Source: Tragulus kanchil
Taxonomy: Eukaryota; Chordata; Mammalia; Artiodactyla; Tragulidae
Length of the DNA stretch: 64,000 bases
Reading direction: 5' to 3'
NCBI GenBank assembly: GCA_022376925.1
Contig: JAIOJX010000026.1
Span: 252,771,330 to 252,835,329, forward strand
Positions 11,517 through 23,330 of the stretch are shown here, piece after piece. The position numbers and the translations under genes were made by a program. The notes under the pieces were generated by a model. That model was given only the letters and a program-made list of their open reading frames with translations. It did no database searches and was not told where the DNA came from. Numbering within the stretch: position 1 is the stretch's first letter; each line of letters starts with the position of its first letter.

Positions 11517-13824
11517 AGTTGGAAGTTAAATGGGAACGGTAGGTTATAGTGTTCTGGATACTGGGGCAAAGAATTTAAAATTTGTTTTTAAGGTAATAGA
11601 AAACAGTTGAAAGTTTGGGGAGTGGTGCCAGTACTAGTAAGATGAAATAGAAATGAAGAAAATGTTTGGATTAATGATGAGTTCCCTTTAGACAAGGCCT
11701 AATGTGGTATTATTAGAGATAAACTTTGTTGGTTTATTTACAATAGGCCTCATATTCATGTCAAGTCTTGCTGAAAAGCTTTGTAAAATTCATTTTAAAT
11801 TTGTATTTTAGTATATGTTGTGTGAAAGCTTTCAGTTGCATGTGACTGAGATCTTGTTAACTTTGGTAACTTTGGGCACAGAATTTTGCATGTCAGGTAG
11901 TGACAGTATTCTTTGAGGCTTTTTACCTGGTCTAAGAAAGTTTAAGGTAAGTTTGAGGCAAGATTATTTCCTTAGAATAGATTTGAATTGTACTGTTTAT
12001 AGATAGGAGAGACTTCTTTTTGGGGCTGAAACGCAAAAACATGTAGCTGCCTTTAAAAAGCTCTACAGAGATTTCCTGTGAAGCCCTGTTGGATGAAATT
12101 GCCTATTTAAAATGTGGTCAGTTTTTTTTAGTACTTAACAAGTCAGAGGTTTATGAGATGACAGACTACTTAAGTTTTGGAGTTGGTATAAATATTTGTT
12201 TTCCACCACGTTCCTCATGGCAGTTACTATTAAAATGCCATAGGTAAGGGAACACTTGACAGTCACAGTAAGACTAGTTGGGTAAACTAGCAGTTAAATA
12301 TCCACTTCAGAGAATCTTCACAAGTTGAAAAGTTCAATACAATAAAAATCTCAAATATTGATTATAAGATTTTTGTAGCTTTGTGCGTTTCTTTCTGCAT
12401 TTGAAGTTGAAGCAAGTTTTAAAGAATGAAAAATACAACCTCTTGGAGCAGTCCATGCCTCAGCTTTCTCAGACATAGATGTGTTGATAAGGAACATGAG
12501 CACACAAGTCCCGTGGATCCAGATGGCTGGCATATGAGTGAGACTCAGTAAAAATTTGTGTGTTAATAATGGTAGCTTCATAGGAATGAGTGCTGTATGC
12601 AGATTGAGTGGTAAGGCATGCTGACAGGTGCATATCTCTTCAGCTCAAGCCTACTATCCTATCTGATTTCCCTTATAAAATGTAAGTTCAAATGTTAAAG
12701 TATTAATAATTTCAAGAGGTCAACAGTAGAGCTTTTAATGAAGCACAGGGTAGCATGTGTTTGCATAAGTAGTCACACATTTATAAAACCATCCTTGATG
12801 GTAAGTTTTTACCTTATCACCAAGAAGAGACCTCAGCTCTCCAACTCTGGAATCAAACTTAAAGAAATTTGTATTTTAAAGAAACTTCATAGTAGCAGAA
12901 GGAAAGTGAAAGGCCATTCTATTGACCATTGACGAAAAACTATACATACGAACTTTCTGTGCTTTACTGTTTAAGTCTTGATTAAAAGCATTGAGCTTCA
13001 GGATGCTTTTTCCCATCTCATCTGTTATTCTGGCTTGTACTTTTTCCATTAGAGCACTTTCAGCTCTTCTAAGTTATATGATTATTTATGTAGTTTGTTC
13101 TTGACTAGATCATAGCTTCTTTCTAGTCATTATCTCAGTAGCTTCAGTGTTGTCCCCTCTCTCTGTCCCTTTGTTCAGTATTAATTAATGTGCTTAGTGT
13201 GTGGGAAAAAAAATTTCTTCTTAAATGAATGAACTTGAAAAGATGCCTCATAGTACCTTGTAGAAGTTTTTCAAGGACTGCATATTTTATTTTTTACTAT
13301 TTTTTTGTGCTTTTGACCTACAACTTACACAACCAAATTACGTAAGTTTTCAGGTAGCACGTACATTGGTCAAAATTCAATCAGTTTATGTAGAGGAGTT
13401 GCCAAAAATAGTTTAATGCAGTATAAATTATAGGTCTCAGAGGACTTTGCCTCTTTGCCTTCTCTCAAGAGCTTTGCTTTTAGAGATTTCCTACTAGGTT
13501 AGTTTCATTCTGCAAGTAAGTCTAAGAGTAAGAATTGAGTATAAATAAAATCAAAGTAAACCACAAGAAGCACGATTAAGAAACATTATTGATAAAGAAA
13601 CAAATATATACCTGTATCTTTTATAAAAAACATTTTATTTCCCTGTTTAAAATCCTCAACAAATACAGCCCCTTATTTAGTATTTTTATAGCCTTCTTGA
13701 TAAAATAACAAATCTACTACTTGTTAAATCTTTTATGGACTTTTGCATATCAATATTTAACCATTAGTACTCTTTCTACTATTGTATGCCTTTTTAAAAT
13801 GTCCAATTCATAATTTACTTTTTT

Positions 13825-14133
13825 TTTAATTTTTGGCCTCTTATTGTTTGTTTTTTTAAAATTTATTTATTTTCATCCATCTTTATTCTTCGGCCTGTGT
13901 GCACCTCCCACTGCAGTGGCCTGTCTTGCTGCAGAACACTGGCTCTGGGTGCATGCGCTTCTGGCTCTGGGCACATACGTTCCATAGTGCTGGCTCAGAA
14001 TTGGACACATCCAATTCTGGACATCGGTCCAGCCACTCCTCGGCATGTGGGCTCTTCCCGGGCCAGGAATCGAACCAGTGCCCCCTGCACTGCGAGGTGG
14101 ACTCCTTACCCACTGGACCACCAGGGAAGTCCC
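13825..14133 (-). mobile_element. CHR-type tRNA SINE
   Basis: Full-length, with an imperfect target-site duplication CATAATT(T/C)AC on both sides. Confidence 0.92.
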
Positions 14134-14951
14134 ATAATTCACTTTTTTAATGAAAATTTTTGTATGGCTGTATAGTTTATAAAAATGAGGCAAGGAAAGA
14201 TTTATGTTATGTGACTGTACACTTTATCATCCAAACCAGGCCACTATTAAGAGAAAATACAAGTACTAGCTTCAGTGTTGTCCCCTCTCTCTGTCCCTTT
14301 GTTCAGTATTAATTAATGTGCTTAGTGTGTGGGAAAAAAAATTTCTTCTTAAATGAATGAACTTGAAAAGATGCCTCATAGTACCTTGTAGAAGTTTTCA
14401 AGGACTGCATATTTTATTTTTTACTATTTTTTTGTGCTTTTGACCTACAACTTACACAACCAAATTACGTAAGTTTTCAGGTAGCACGTACATTGGTCAA
14501 AATTCAATCAGTTTATGTAGAGGAGTTGCCAAAAATAGTTTAATGCAGTATAAATTATAGGTCTCAGAGGACTTTGCCTCTTTGCCTTCTCTCAAGAGCT
14601 TTGCTTTTAGAGATTTCCTACTAGGTTAGTTTCATTCTGCAAGTAAGTCTAAGAGTAAGAATTGAGTATAAATAAAATCAAAGTAAACCACAAGAAGCAC
14701 GATTAAGAAACATTATTGATAAAGAAACAAATATATACCTGTATCTTTTATAAAAAACATTTTATTTCCCTGTTTAAAATCCTCAACAAATACAGCCCCT
14801 TATTTAGTATTTTTATAGCCTTCTTGATAAAATAACAAATCTACTACTTGTTAAATCTTTTATGGACTTTTGCATATCAATATTTAACCATTAGTACTCT
14901 TTCTACTATTGTATGCCTTTTTAAAATGTCCAATTCATAATTTACTTTTTT

Positions 14952-15260
14952 TTTAATTTTTGGCCTCTTATTGTTTGTTTTTTTAAAATTTATTTATTTT
15001 CATCCATCTTTATTCTTCGGCCTGTGTGCACCTCCCACTGCAGTGGCCTGTCTTGCTGCAGAACACTGGCTCTGGGTGCATGCGCTTCTGGCTCTGGGCA
15101 CATACGTTCCATAGTGCTGGCTCAGAATTGGACACATCCAATTCTGGACATCGGTCCAGCCACTCCTCGGCATGTGGGCTCTTCCCGGGCCAGGAATCGA
15201 ACCAGTGCCCCCTGCACTGCGAGGTGGACTCCTTACCCACTGGACCACCAGGGAAGTCCC
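14952..15260 (-). mobile_element. CHR-type SINE (duplicate of 13825-14133)
   Basis: Same insertion, present again in copy 2 of local duplication 4. Confidence 0.92.
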
Positions 15261-15629
15261 ATAATTCACTTTTTTAATGAAAATTTTTGTATGGCTGTAT
15301 AGTTTATAAAAATGAGGCAAGGAAAGATTTATGTTATGTGACTGTACACTTTATCATCCAAACCAGGCCACTATTAAGAGAAAATACAAGTACTATTGAT
15401 AATTGTCCTAGGATAATGAGCACAAATTAGGACTTTTCTAACTGTAAACTGAGACTGGTCTCAGCAAACCAGGAAATATGGTCATCCTGCTTAAAAGAAA
15501 AACAGTGGTCCTTTACCTCACTGTATATCTCTTTCCCAGTCTCACTTTGCATAGGCAGCTATCCTTAACTTTTAGCTGTTTTGGATTTATCTTCTTATTT
15601 CTAAATGATATGTTTATGGTTTTTCAACA

Positions 15630-15662
15630 TTACATATATATGTGTGTGTGTGTGTGTGTATA
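15630..15662. repeat. (TA)n(TG)n microsatellite
   Basis: Alternating TA then TG dinucleotides directly before a Bov-tA element, a common location for such repeats. Confidence 0.85.
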
Positions 15663-15674
15663 CTGTATGTATAT

Positions 15675-15875
15675 GGGTCCTCAGTCATCTCTGACTCTTA
15701 GTGATCCCATGAACTGTAATCTGCCAGGCTTCTCTGTTCATGAGATTTTCCCAGCAAGAATAATGGAGTAGGTTGCCATTTCCTCCTCCAGGGGATCTTC
15801 CTGACCCAGGAACAGAACTCCTGTGTCCCCTACATTGCAGATGGATTCTTTACCCTTGAGCAGTCAGGGAAGCCC
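15675..15875 (-). mobile_element. Bov-tA SINE
   Basis: Reverse orientation; GTGATCCCATGAACTGTAAT at the left and GAGCAGTCAGGGAAGCCC at the right end mark the two parts. Confidence 0.88.
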
Positions 15876-15998
15876 TCTTCAGTATTGTGTGTGTGCTTTT
15901 TTTAATTCACTGTTGTCTGTCCTTCCTCTACCCACCTCAGTCACACAGCATATTTGTAGTGCGATATTGATTCAGTGGTCTGCTTTACTTAAGAGTTG

Positions 15999-18214
15999 AC
16001 CCAAACACTGCAATATCTCCTTGCTTGCACAATAGCTCTATTTTCCCAATTTACAAAATTAATGTATTGAATTGCATTTTTTCCAAGCACTTAACATTTT
16101 TTCCCCCAATTGTATCATCCCCGCCAGGAGCCAAAATAGTTTTCTAATGGTGCTATTTTATCAGGAGGACTTTGCTTCCACTGTGATCCTGTTCCAGTCT
16201 TGATCAGTTGCTCCCTATGCTTTCTACATAATTTTGTAACTGTTACCTAGATTCTGTGTCTGGTTCTTTGATTCTTCACGTGCAGTTTTCCTAGGGCCTG
16301 CTCTTCATTTAACTAACTTCCTATGTTTTGTCTTGATTGTTTCTTAATGTCTTTCATGTTTGACCAGTCTTTTCTCTCCTCACATTTAGTTCCTAGATTT
16401 GAGGTCAATGCAAATTTTTTTTCTCGGTACCACAGGCGTTGCTTTATTGTCTTCAGAGTTTTTAAAGTTGTAATTAAGAGGCCATTCTGATTACTTCTCT
16501 TCTCTGTAAATGACACATTTTTGTAAATTATAGTGCCTTTATTTTTGATGTTTTGGAATTTCAAGATGATAAATGTTGGTTAGTGTTGGTTTGTTTTTGT
16601 TTGTTTGATGCTGTCAGGTGATCTTGACCGCTTTCAATGTGGAGATTTGTGTCCTTCAATTCTAGAAAAGTTTTTTCCTTTCTTTGGTTTTTTTCTCTCT
16701 TTTTATAACCACACTTGCAGTCAAATGATCAGTAACTCCCCTAGACAATTCTCCAGTTTTTGAGTTATTTTCTGCTTCTGGAAAGTGTCCCAGTTCTTCT
16801 GTTGGGTTTATTTCATTATATCACATATCCTTTTTCTTTTTTTTTTTTTTTAAGTGTATAACATTTTGAATTACCACAGCTATTCATTATACTGGTTGCT
16901 TTCTGAACCATCCTTTGTTATTTTATGAATGAATGTCTTTTCCTCCCTTTAAAAATAATCATTTATTAGCCCCTTTCCCCAGATTGCCTCTTAAGTTCCT
17001 TTTTTGTCATTTACTTTGGTCTTTCTTTTTGGATATCTAGTGATCCTTGGTGTTTTTATTAGAGGAAGCACTTTAGAAAGGGGAAAAAAGGAAAGGTTTG
17101 TTACCCAAACACTGCAATATCTCCTTGCTTGCACAATAGCTCTATTTTCCCAATTTACAAAATTAATGTATTGAATTGCATTTTTTCCAAGCACTTAACA
17201 TTTTTTCCCCCAATTGTATCATCCCCGCCAGGAGCCAAAATAGTTTTCTAATGGTGCTATTTTATCAGGAGGACTTTGCTTCCACTGTGATCCTGTTCCA
17301 GTCTTGATCAGTTGCTCCCTATGCTTTCTACATAATTTTGTAACTGTTACCTAGATTCTGTGTCTGGTTCTTTGATTCTTCACGTGCAGTTTTCCTAGGG
17401 CCTGCTCTTCATTTAACTAACTTCCTATGTTTTGTCTTGATTGTTTCTTAATGTCTTTCATGTTTGACCAGTCTTTTCTCTCCTCACATTTAGTTCCTAG
17501 ATTTGAGGTCAATGCAAATTTTTTTTCTCGGTACCACAGGCGTTGCTTTATTGTCTTCAGAGTTTTTAAAGTTGTAATTAAGAGGCCATTCTGATTACTT
17601 CTCTTCTCTGTAAATGACACATTTTTGTAAATTATAGTGTCTTTATTTTTGATGTTTTGGAATTTCAAGATGATAAATGTTGGTTAGTGTTGGTTTGTTT
17701 TTGTTTGTTTGATGCTGTCAGGTGATCTTGACCGCTTTCAATGTGGAGATTTGTGTCCTTCAATTCTAGAAAAGTTTTTTCCTTTCTTTGGTTTTTTTCT
17801 TTTTATAACCACACTTGCAGTCAAATGATCAGTAACTCCCCTAGACAATTCTCCAGTTTTTGAGTTATTTTCTGCTTCTGGAAAGTGTCCCAGTTCTTCT
17901 GTTGGGTTTATTTCATTATATCACATATCCTTTTTCTTTTTTTTTTTTTTTAAGTGTATAACATTTTGAATTACCACAGCTATTCATTATACTGGTTGCT
18001 TTCTGAACCATCCTTTGTTATTTTATGAATGAATGTCTTTTCCTCCCTTTAAAAATAATCATTTATTAGCCCCTTTCCCCAGATTGCCTCTTAAGTTCCT
18101 TTTTTGTCATTTACTTTGGTCTTTCTTTTTGGATATCTAGTGATCCTTGGTGTTTTTTTATTAGAGGGAAGCACTAAGAAAGGTGATTAGAAAGGGGGAA
18201 AAAAAGGAAAGGTT
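15999..18214 (+). repeat. Local tandem duplication 5
   Basis: Copy 1 is 15999-17102 and copy 2 is 17103-18214. The last 60 bases of copy 1 have lost a short piece (AGCACTTTAGAAAGG against AGCACTAAGAAAGGTG...) next to the joint. Confidence 0.95.
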
Positions 18215-20040
18215 AGAAACTCGTGATGAATATTGAACTTCACTTTGGATAGGATGGGTAAATGGCAAGCTAGCTTTGTAATTAGAAACATTCCAAATGT
18301 TAGTATCCAGAAATCTCTGGTATTTTGTTTGATTTTCTAATAGCATCAGATAAGAGAGAGGTTTTGAATCTCAACATTGAGTGTGTAGATTATCTTCTAT
18401 TCGTTAAACTTAACTTTTGCATAGAAGATTGCATATTGGGGGAGGGGTAATAGTTTACATGGGAGTTCCTTTTTCTCCAGAGAAGAGACACCCTACTTCT
18501 TTGGAAGAATGGAGATATGGGAAGAATTGGGGGTTTTACTGCTCCAAGTACAGATTTTAATTCAGCAACTTCCTGCATTATCCCTTTATTGAATTACCTT
18601 GTATCTCCAGGTTTTCTAGGATGCTAAGGCCAACTGCTTTGCTTCCAGCTCCTCTCTCTTTAAAAAGTACTTGGGGAATATCTTTATCCTCTCCTGAATT
18701 ACTCTGCTTCTCCTCTAACTTTTTTTGATTTTCCAAATATACGTTGAAATCTCTTGATTTTTATGGTCCCTTTTCCAATTCTTTTCATAGTTAAAGCTTT
18801 TGGATTCATCGACTTACTTTACAGGGATTTTGGAAAGAGGGACCAAAATGATGCATAAAGATAACCTTGTGTTTAACTGGAACTTCAAAACTGACCTTTT
18901 CTGATCAGCTGTCTTATTTAATCATGTTCTAAAGCATAGCTTTTTTTCCTGGTTTCTCATTAACTAGATATTCTTTAGTTTTAATTTTTGTTTTTTTAAG
19001 TGTATAACATTTTGAATTACCACAGCTATTCATTATACTGGTTGCTTTCTGAACCATCCTTTGTTATTTTATGAATGAATGTCTTTTCCTCCCTTTAAAA
19101 ATAATCATTTATTAGCCCCTTTCCCCAGATTGCCTCTTAAGTTCCTTTTTTGTCATTTACTTTGGTCTTTCTTTTTGGATATCTAGTGATCCTTGGTGTT
19201 TTTTTATTAGAGGGAAGCACTAAGAAAGGTGATTAGAAAGGGGGAAAAAAAGGAAAGGTTAGAAACTCGTGATGAATATTGAACTTCACTTTGGATAGGA
19301 TGGGTAAATGGCAAGCTAGCTTTGTAATTAGAAACATTCCAAATGTTAGTATCCAGAAATCTCTGGTATTTTGTTTGATTTTCTAATAGCATCAGATAAG
19401 AGAGAGGTTTTGAATCTCAACATTGAGTGTGTAGATTATCTTCTATTCGTTAAACTTAACTTTTGCATAGAAGATTGCATATTGGGGGAGGGGTAATAGT
19501 TTACATGGGAGTTCCTTTTTCTCCAGAGAAGAGACACCCTACTTCTTTGGAAGAATGGAGATATGGGAAGAATTGGGGGTTTTACTGCTCCAAGTACAGA
19601 TTTTAATTCAGCAACTTCCTGCATTATCCCTTTATTGAATTACCTTGTATCTCCAGGTTTTCTAGGATGCTAAGGCCAACTGCTTTGCTTCCAGCTCCTC
19701 TCTCTTTAAAAAGTACTTGGGGAATATCTTTATCCTCTCCTGAATTACTCTGCTTCTCCTCTAACTTTTTTTGATTTTCCAAATATACGTTGAAATCTCT
19801 TGATTTTTATGGTCCCTTTTCCAATTCTTTTCATAGTTAAAGCTTTTGGATTCATCGACTTACTTTACAGGGATTTTGGAAAGAGGGACCAAAATGATGC
19901 ATAAAGATAACCTTGTGTTTAACTGGAACTTCAAAACTGACCTTTTCTGATCAGCTGTCTTATTTAATCATGTTCTAAAGCATAGCTTTTTTTCCTGGTT
20001 TCTCATTAACTAGATATTCTTAGTTGAATAGTTTTAATTG
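17945..20040 (+). repeat. Local tandem duplication 6
   Basis: Copy 1 is about 17945-18990 and copy 2 is about 18991-20040, offset 1046 bp. It overlaps copy 2 of the previous duplication, so TAAGTGTATAACATTTTG occurs three times (16851, 17951 and 18997). Confidence 0.95.
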
Positions 20041-20260
20041 ATACTGAGCTTCTGTTTTTTATGTTTTTAATATTGTCTGCCTCCTACTGTAGCATAAACC
20101 ATATATTTTGTTGATGTTTTAGCTCACTTCATCCTCTTTTCCATCATTGTTTGATACCATGTTTTTGAGGCAGATATTCTTTTGTAGTAACTTTTAAGAT
20201 AGAGCCATGTGATTAATCCACAACTTAGTTGATAAGTTAATGAATTAAAAGTGAATTAGC

Positions 20261-20601
20261 GGGGCTTCCCCTGGTGGTCCAGTGGATAAGGACACCGCCT
20301 TGCAGTGCAAGGGGCGCCGGTTCGATCCCTGGCCTGGGAAGATCCCACGTGCCGTGGAGCGGCTGGACCAATGTGTCCAATTACTGAGCCGGAGCTCTGG
20401 AGCGCATGCGCCCAGAGCTGGCAGACGCCACCGCAATGGGAGGCCCACATGGGCCAAAGAACAAAGATGGATGAAAATGGAGAATTAAAGGACCAATAGA
20501 AGTGGCCTGCCCGCTCCTCTCCCTCCCCAACCTGACCCCCGCCCAAAATAAATAAATAAATAAATTTTTTTTAAAAATCTTTTAAAAAAAGAGTAAAAAA
20601 A
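20261..20601 (+). mobile_element. CHR-type tRNA SINE, full length, + strand
   Basis: This is the clearest copy in sense orientation. The tRNA head has an intact Pol III B box (GGTTCGATCCC), followed by the CHR-like body and an AAATAAATAAATAAAT tail. Target-site duplication AAAAGTGAATTAGC lies on both sides (20247-20260 and about 20603-20616). Confidence 0.95.
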
Positions 20602-20799
20602 AAAAGTGAATTAGCTATTTTTAGCTTAAATGTTTAATTTGAATGTTTTCATACAGCAGATACAACTTTTTAGGCTGCATATCAGGCAAGTGAAATACCT
20701 TAATTTCAATCCACTGCCAGAAATAAGGGAGTGATATTTGACCTTGTGAATAACTGGAAGATGTTAAAGTGATTTCTTTTTACATTCTTTGCCCTTTTT

Positions 20800-21413
20800 T
20801 TTTAACATTTATTTTATTTATTTATCTTTTGGGGGGTCGGGTGGGGAGGGAAGGGGACGGGCGGGCCACTTCTGTTGGTCTTTCATTTCTCTGTTTTCGT
20901 CCGTCTTTGTTCTTTTGGCTCTTGTGGGCCTCCCATCGCGGTGGCCTCCGTTGTCGCAGAGCTCTGGCTCGGTAATTGGACACATCAGTCCAGCCGCTCC
21001 ACAGCACGTGGGATCTTCCCAGGCCAGGGATCGAACCGGCGCCCCTTGCACTGCAAGGTGGTGTCCTTACCCACTGGACCACCAGGGGAAGCCCCCCTTT
21101 TAAAAAAAAAAAAAAACTTATTTATTTAGGCGGGGGTGGGGAGGGGGGTGGGCGGGCTACTTCCACTGGTCTTTCATTTGTCTAGTTTCATCCATCTTTG
21201 TTCTTTGGCCCGTTTGGGCCTCCCATTGCAGTGGCCTCTGTTGTCACTGAGCACCGGCTCTGGGCGCATGCGCTCCAGAGTTCCCGCTCGGTAATTGGAC
21301 ACATCGGTCCAGCTGCTCCGCGGCACGTGGGATCTTCCCAGGCCAGGGATCAAACTGGCGCCCCTTGCACTGCAAGGCGGTGTCCTTACCCACTGGACCA
21401 CCAGGGGAAGCGC
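20800..21413 (-). mobile_element. Two CHR-type SINEs back to back
   Basis: Two full elements in the same orientation (about 20800-21094 and 21095-21413). One target-site duplication, TCTTTGCCCTTTTT, flanks the pair (20786-20799 and from 21414). The left one probably inserted into the A-rich tail of the right one. Confidence 0.92.
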
Positions 21414-21509
21414 TCTTTGCCCTTTTTATTTTTACTGTTAGGGCTGATGTCATTTCAGTTGTTCAGAGGCTGCATTGTAACTTTTTTTTTCTAATTTATA
21501 AAAATTAGG

Positions 21510-21720
21510 GTTTTCACAGCAGCACTACTAGTTATAGCTGAAAACTGGAAACAATCCGCTGTCCACCCACAGTAGAATAGAGAAATCGGTGTATTTGATC
21601 CAGTGAAATGTTATATAAATCACAGCATTTGAGCAAATGAAGCCAGACATAAAAAGAGTACATGTTGTATGAATCCATTTATATAGAAAGAGTTTAAGAA
21701 AAAAAAAAAAGATGCAGCTA
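21510..21720 (+). mobile_element. L1 3' remnant
   Basis: Resembles the mammalian L1 3' region: GCTGAAAACTGGAAACAATC, AGTGAAATGTTATATAAATC, GAAGCCAGACATAAAAAGAG and ATGAATCCATTTATATAG. Old and diverged. Confidence 0.75.
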
Positions 21721-22043
21721 ATGGTGACACTTAGCATGTGTTAAGGAATGTTTAGTCTAGAAAACTTAGAAATTATTCTCAATTTCGGAAGGGGGGCAGG
21801 AAACAAACCATAAGTTTTCATCACTATTATTACCATGTTGCGTTACTTTATGAACAGTAGGGAACCTTTGATGAACTTCATACCTCTGCCATGTAGAAGA
21901 GTGATGATGGTGTAACAGTTCGTCATACCAGATTTAATTTGCATGGTTAATTCTTGATTTGAGCTGAAATTTAAGGAGAAGGTTAAGAATCAAAGGTCTG
22001 AGTGTTTTCCCAAAGGCAATTAATAAAAATTTGCATTTCACAG

Positions 22044-22208
22044 GAAACCTTAAGAATGGAGCCCAAACCTTCAAGGATTCCAAGAAGAATTTCTGTTCAA
22101 CCCTCTAGCTCTTTAAGTGCTAGGATGATGTCTGGAAGCAGAGAAAGTAGTTTAAATGATACCTATCACTCAAGGGACTCTTCATTTAGGCTGGATTCTG
22201 AATATCAG
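22044..22208 (+). CDS. MARCHF7: MARCHF7 coding exon 2 (start codon), copy 1
   Basis: The acceptor TTTCACAG precedes 22044 and the donor CAG|GTAACA follows 22208. The ATG is at 22056-22058, and 51 codons run to the phase-0 donor. The peptide starts [18 protein letters not shown] and continues as the conserved Ser/Arg-rich N-terminus of axotrophin. An upstream in-frame Met exists in intronic sequence at 22002 but lies before the acceptor, so it is not used. No zinc finger or membrane segment is present here; this part of the protein is predicted to be disordered. A second identical exon lies 1099 bp downstream. Only one is expected in the real gene, and the window alone does not say which copy represents the locus. 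Confidence 0.93.
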
Positions 22209-22610
22209 GTAACAGATTAATTTGAAATATGTGTATATACATTCTCATTTTCAAAGTCTTTGAGGCCATGTGATTTTTCTGGATTTTGTAGTAGAGTGTG
22301 TTTATAACACCTCAGCTGGATCTGAGGCATCCTGTACTCAAAATACTAGTAAATCTGCAGCAGACTAATTGAATATTCCACACTAAGTAGCAAAAACTTA
22401 ATGTTTTTTGAACTTTTTGGACTTAAGGATTTTGAATAAGAGATTGTGGTCATATTTAAAATGTTCATACCTTCCAAAGATGTGGAAACCTTTTAACCTA
22501 AAAACATTTTAAGTATCAGTTTAAATTAACAGGCTGTCTTTTGATGAAGGTGCATCACTAACAGTGTTTTTATATGGAAATTTATGGGATTTTAATTTAT
22601 AAAAATTAGG

Positions 22611-22821
22611 GTTTTCACAGCAGCACTACTAGTTATAGCTGAAAACTGGAAACAATCCGCTGTCCACCCACAGTAGAATAGAGAAATCGGTGTATTTGAT
22701 CCAGTGAAATGTTATATAAATCACAGCATTTGAGCAAATGAAGCCAGACATAAAAAGAGTACATGTTGTATGAATCCATTTATATAGAAAGAGTTTAAGA
22801 AAAAAAAAAAAGATGCAGCTA
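22611..22821 (+). mobile_element. L1 3' remnant (duplicate of 21510-21720)
   Basis: Copy within local duplication 7. Confidence 0.75.
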
Positions 22822-23142
22822 ATGGTGACACTTAGCATGTGTTAAGGAATGTTTAGTCTAGAAAACTTAGAAATTATTCTCAATTTCGGAAGGGGGGCAG
22901 GAAACAAACCATAAGTTTTCATCACTATTATTACCATGTTGCGTTACTTTATGAACAGTAGGGAACCTTTGATGAACTTCATACCTCTGCCATGTAGAAG
23001 AGTGATGATGGTGTAACAGTTTCATACCAGATTTAATTTGCATGGTTAATTCTTGATTTGAGCTGAAATTTAAGGAGAAGGTTAAGAATCAAAGGTCTGA
23101 GTGTTTTCCCAAAGGCAATTAATAAAAATTTGCATTTCACAG

Positions 23143-23307
23143 GAAACCTTAAGAATGGAGCCCAAACCTTCAAGGATTCCAAGAAGAATTTCTGTTCAAC
23201 CCTCTAGCTCTTTAAGTGCTAGGATGATGTCTGGAAGCAGAGAAAGTAGTTTAAATGATACCTATCACTCAAGGGACTCTTCATTTAGGCTGGATTCTGA
23301 ATATCAG
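23143..23307 (+). CDS. MARCHF7: MARCHF7 coding exon 2, duplicate copy
   Basis: This is a second copy of the start-codon exon with the same acceptor, ATG (23155-23157) and donor. It lies inside a 1.1 kb duplicated block that also copies about 550 bp of upstream and 380 bp of downstream intron. If both exons were real and spliced together, the second ATG would simply follow in frame after 51 codons and four codons read from the 5'UTR part (GAAACCTTAAGA). That would repeat the N-terminus, which is not known for this family. The assembly explanation is favoured. Confidence 0.6.
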
Positions 23308-23330
23308 GTAACAGATTAATTTGAAATATG

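Larger units (their letters stand above)
13139..15395 (+). repeat. Local tandem duplication 4
   Basis: Copy 1 is 13139-14266 and copy 2 is 14267-15395, offset about 1127 bp. It contains one whole CHR-type SINE, present in both copies. Confidence 0.95.
765..22043 (+). other. MARCHF7: Intron 1 of MARCHF7
   Basis: This long first intron separates the probable 5'UTR exon from the ATG exon. It contains six complete local duplications and the start of a seventh, several CHR-type and Bov-tA SINEs, a MIR and L1 remnants, all listed separately. In 5632-7130, 11517-13138 and 15876-20260 I see only AT- or T-rich sequence with no recognisable gene, RNA or mobile element. Confidence 0.7.

Noticed and set aside
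15478..15771. 97-residue open frame with a CVCVCVY stretch
   Set aside because: It runs through a TG microsatellite and a Bov-tA element; no coding evidence.
20261..20601. tRNA gene called from the A/B boxes in SINE heads
   Set aside because: The head continues into a CHR body and A-rich tail with target-site duplications, so it is a SINE promoter, not a tRNA gene.
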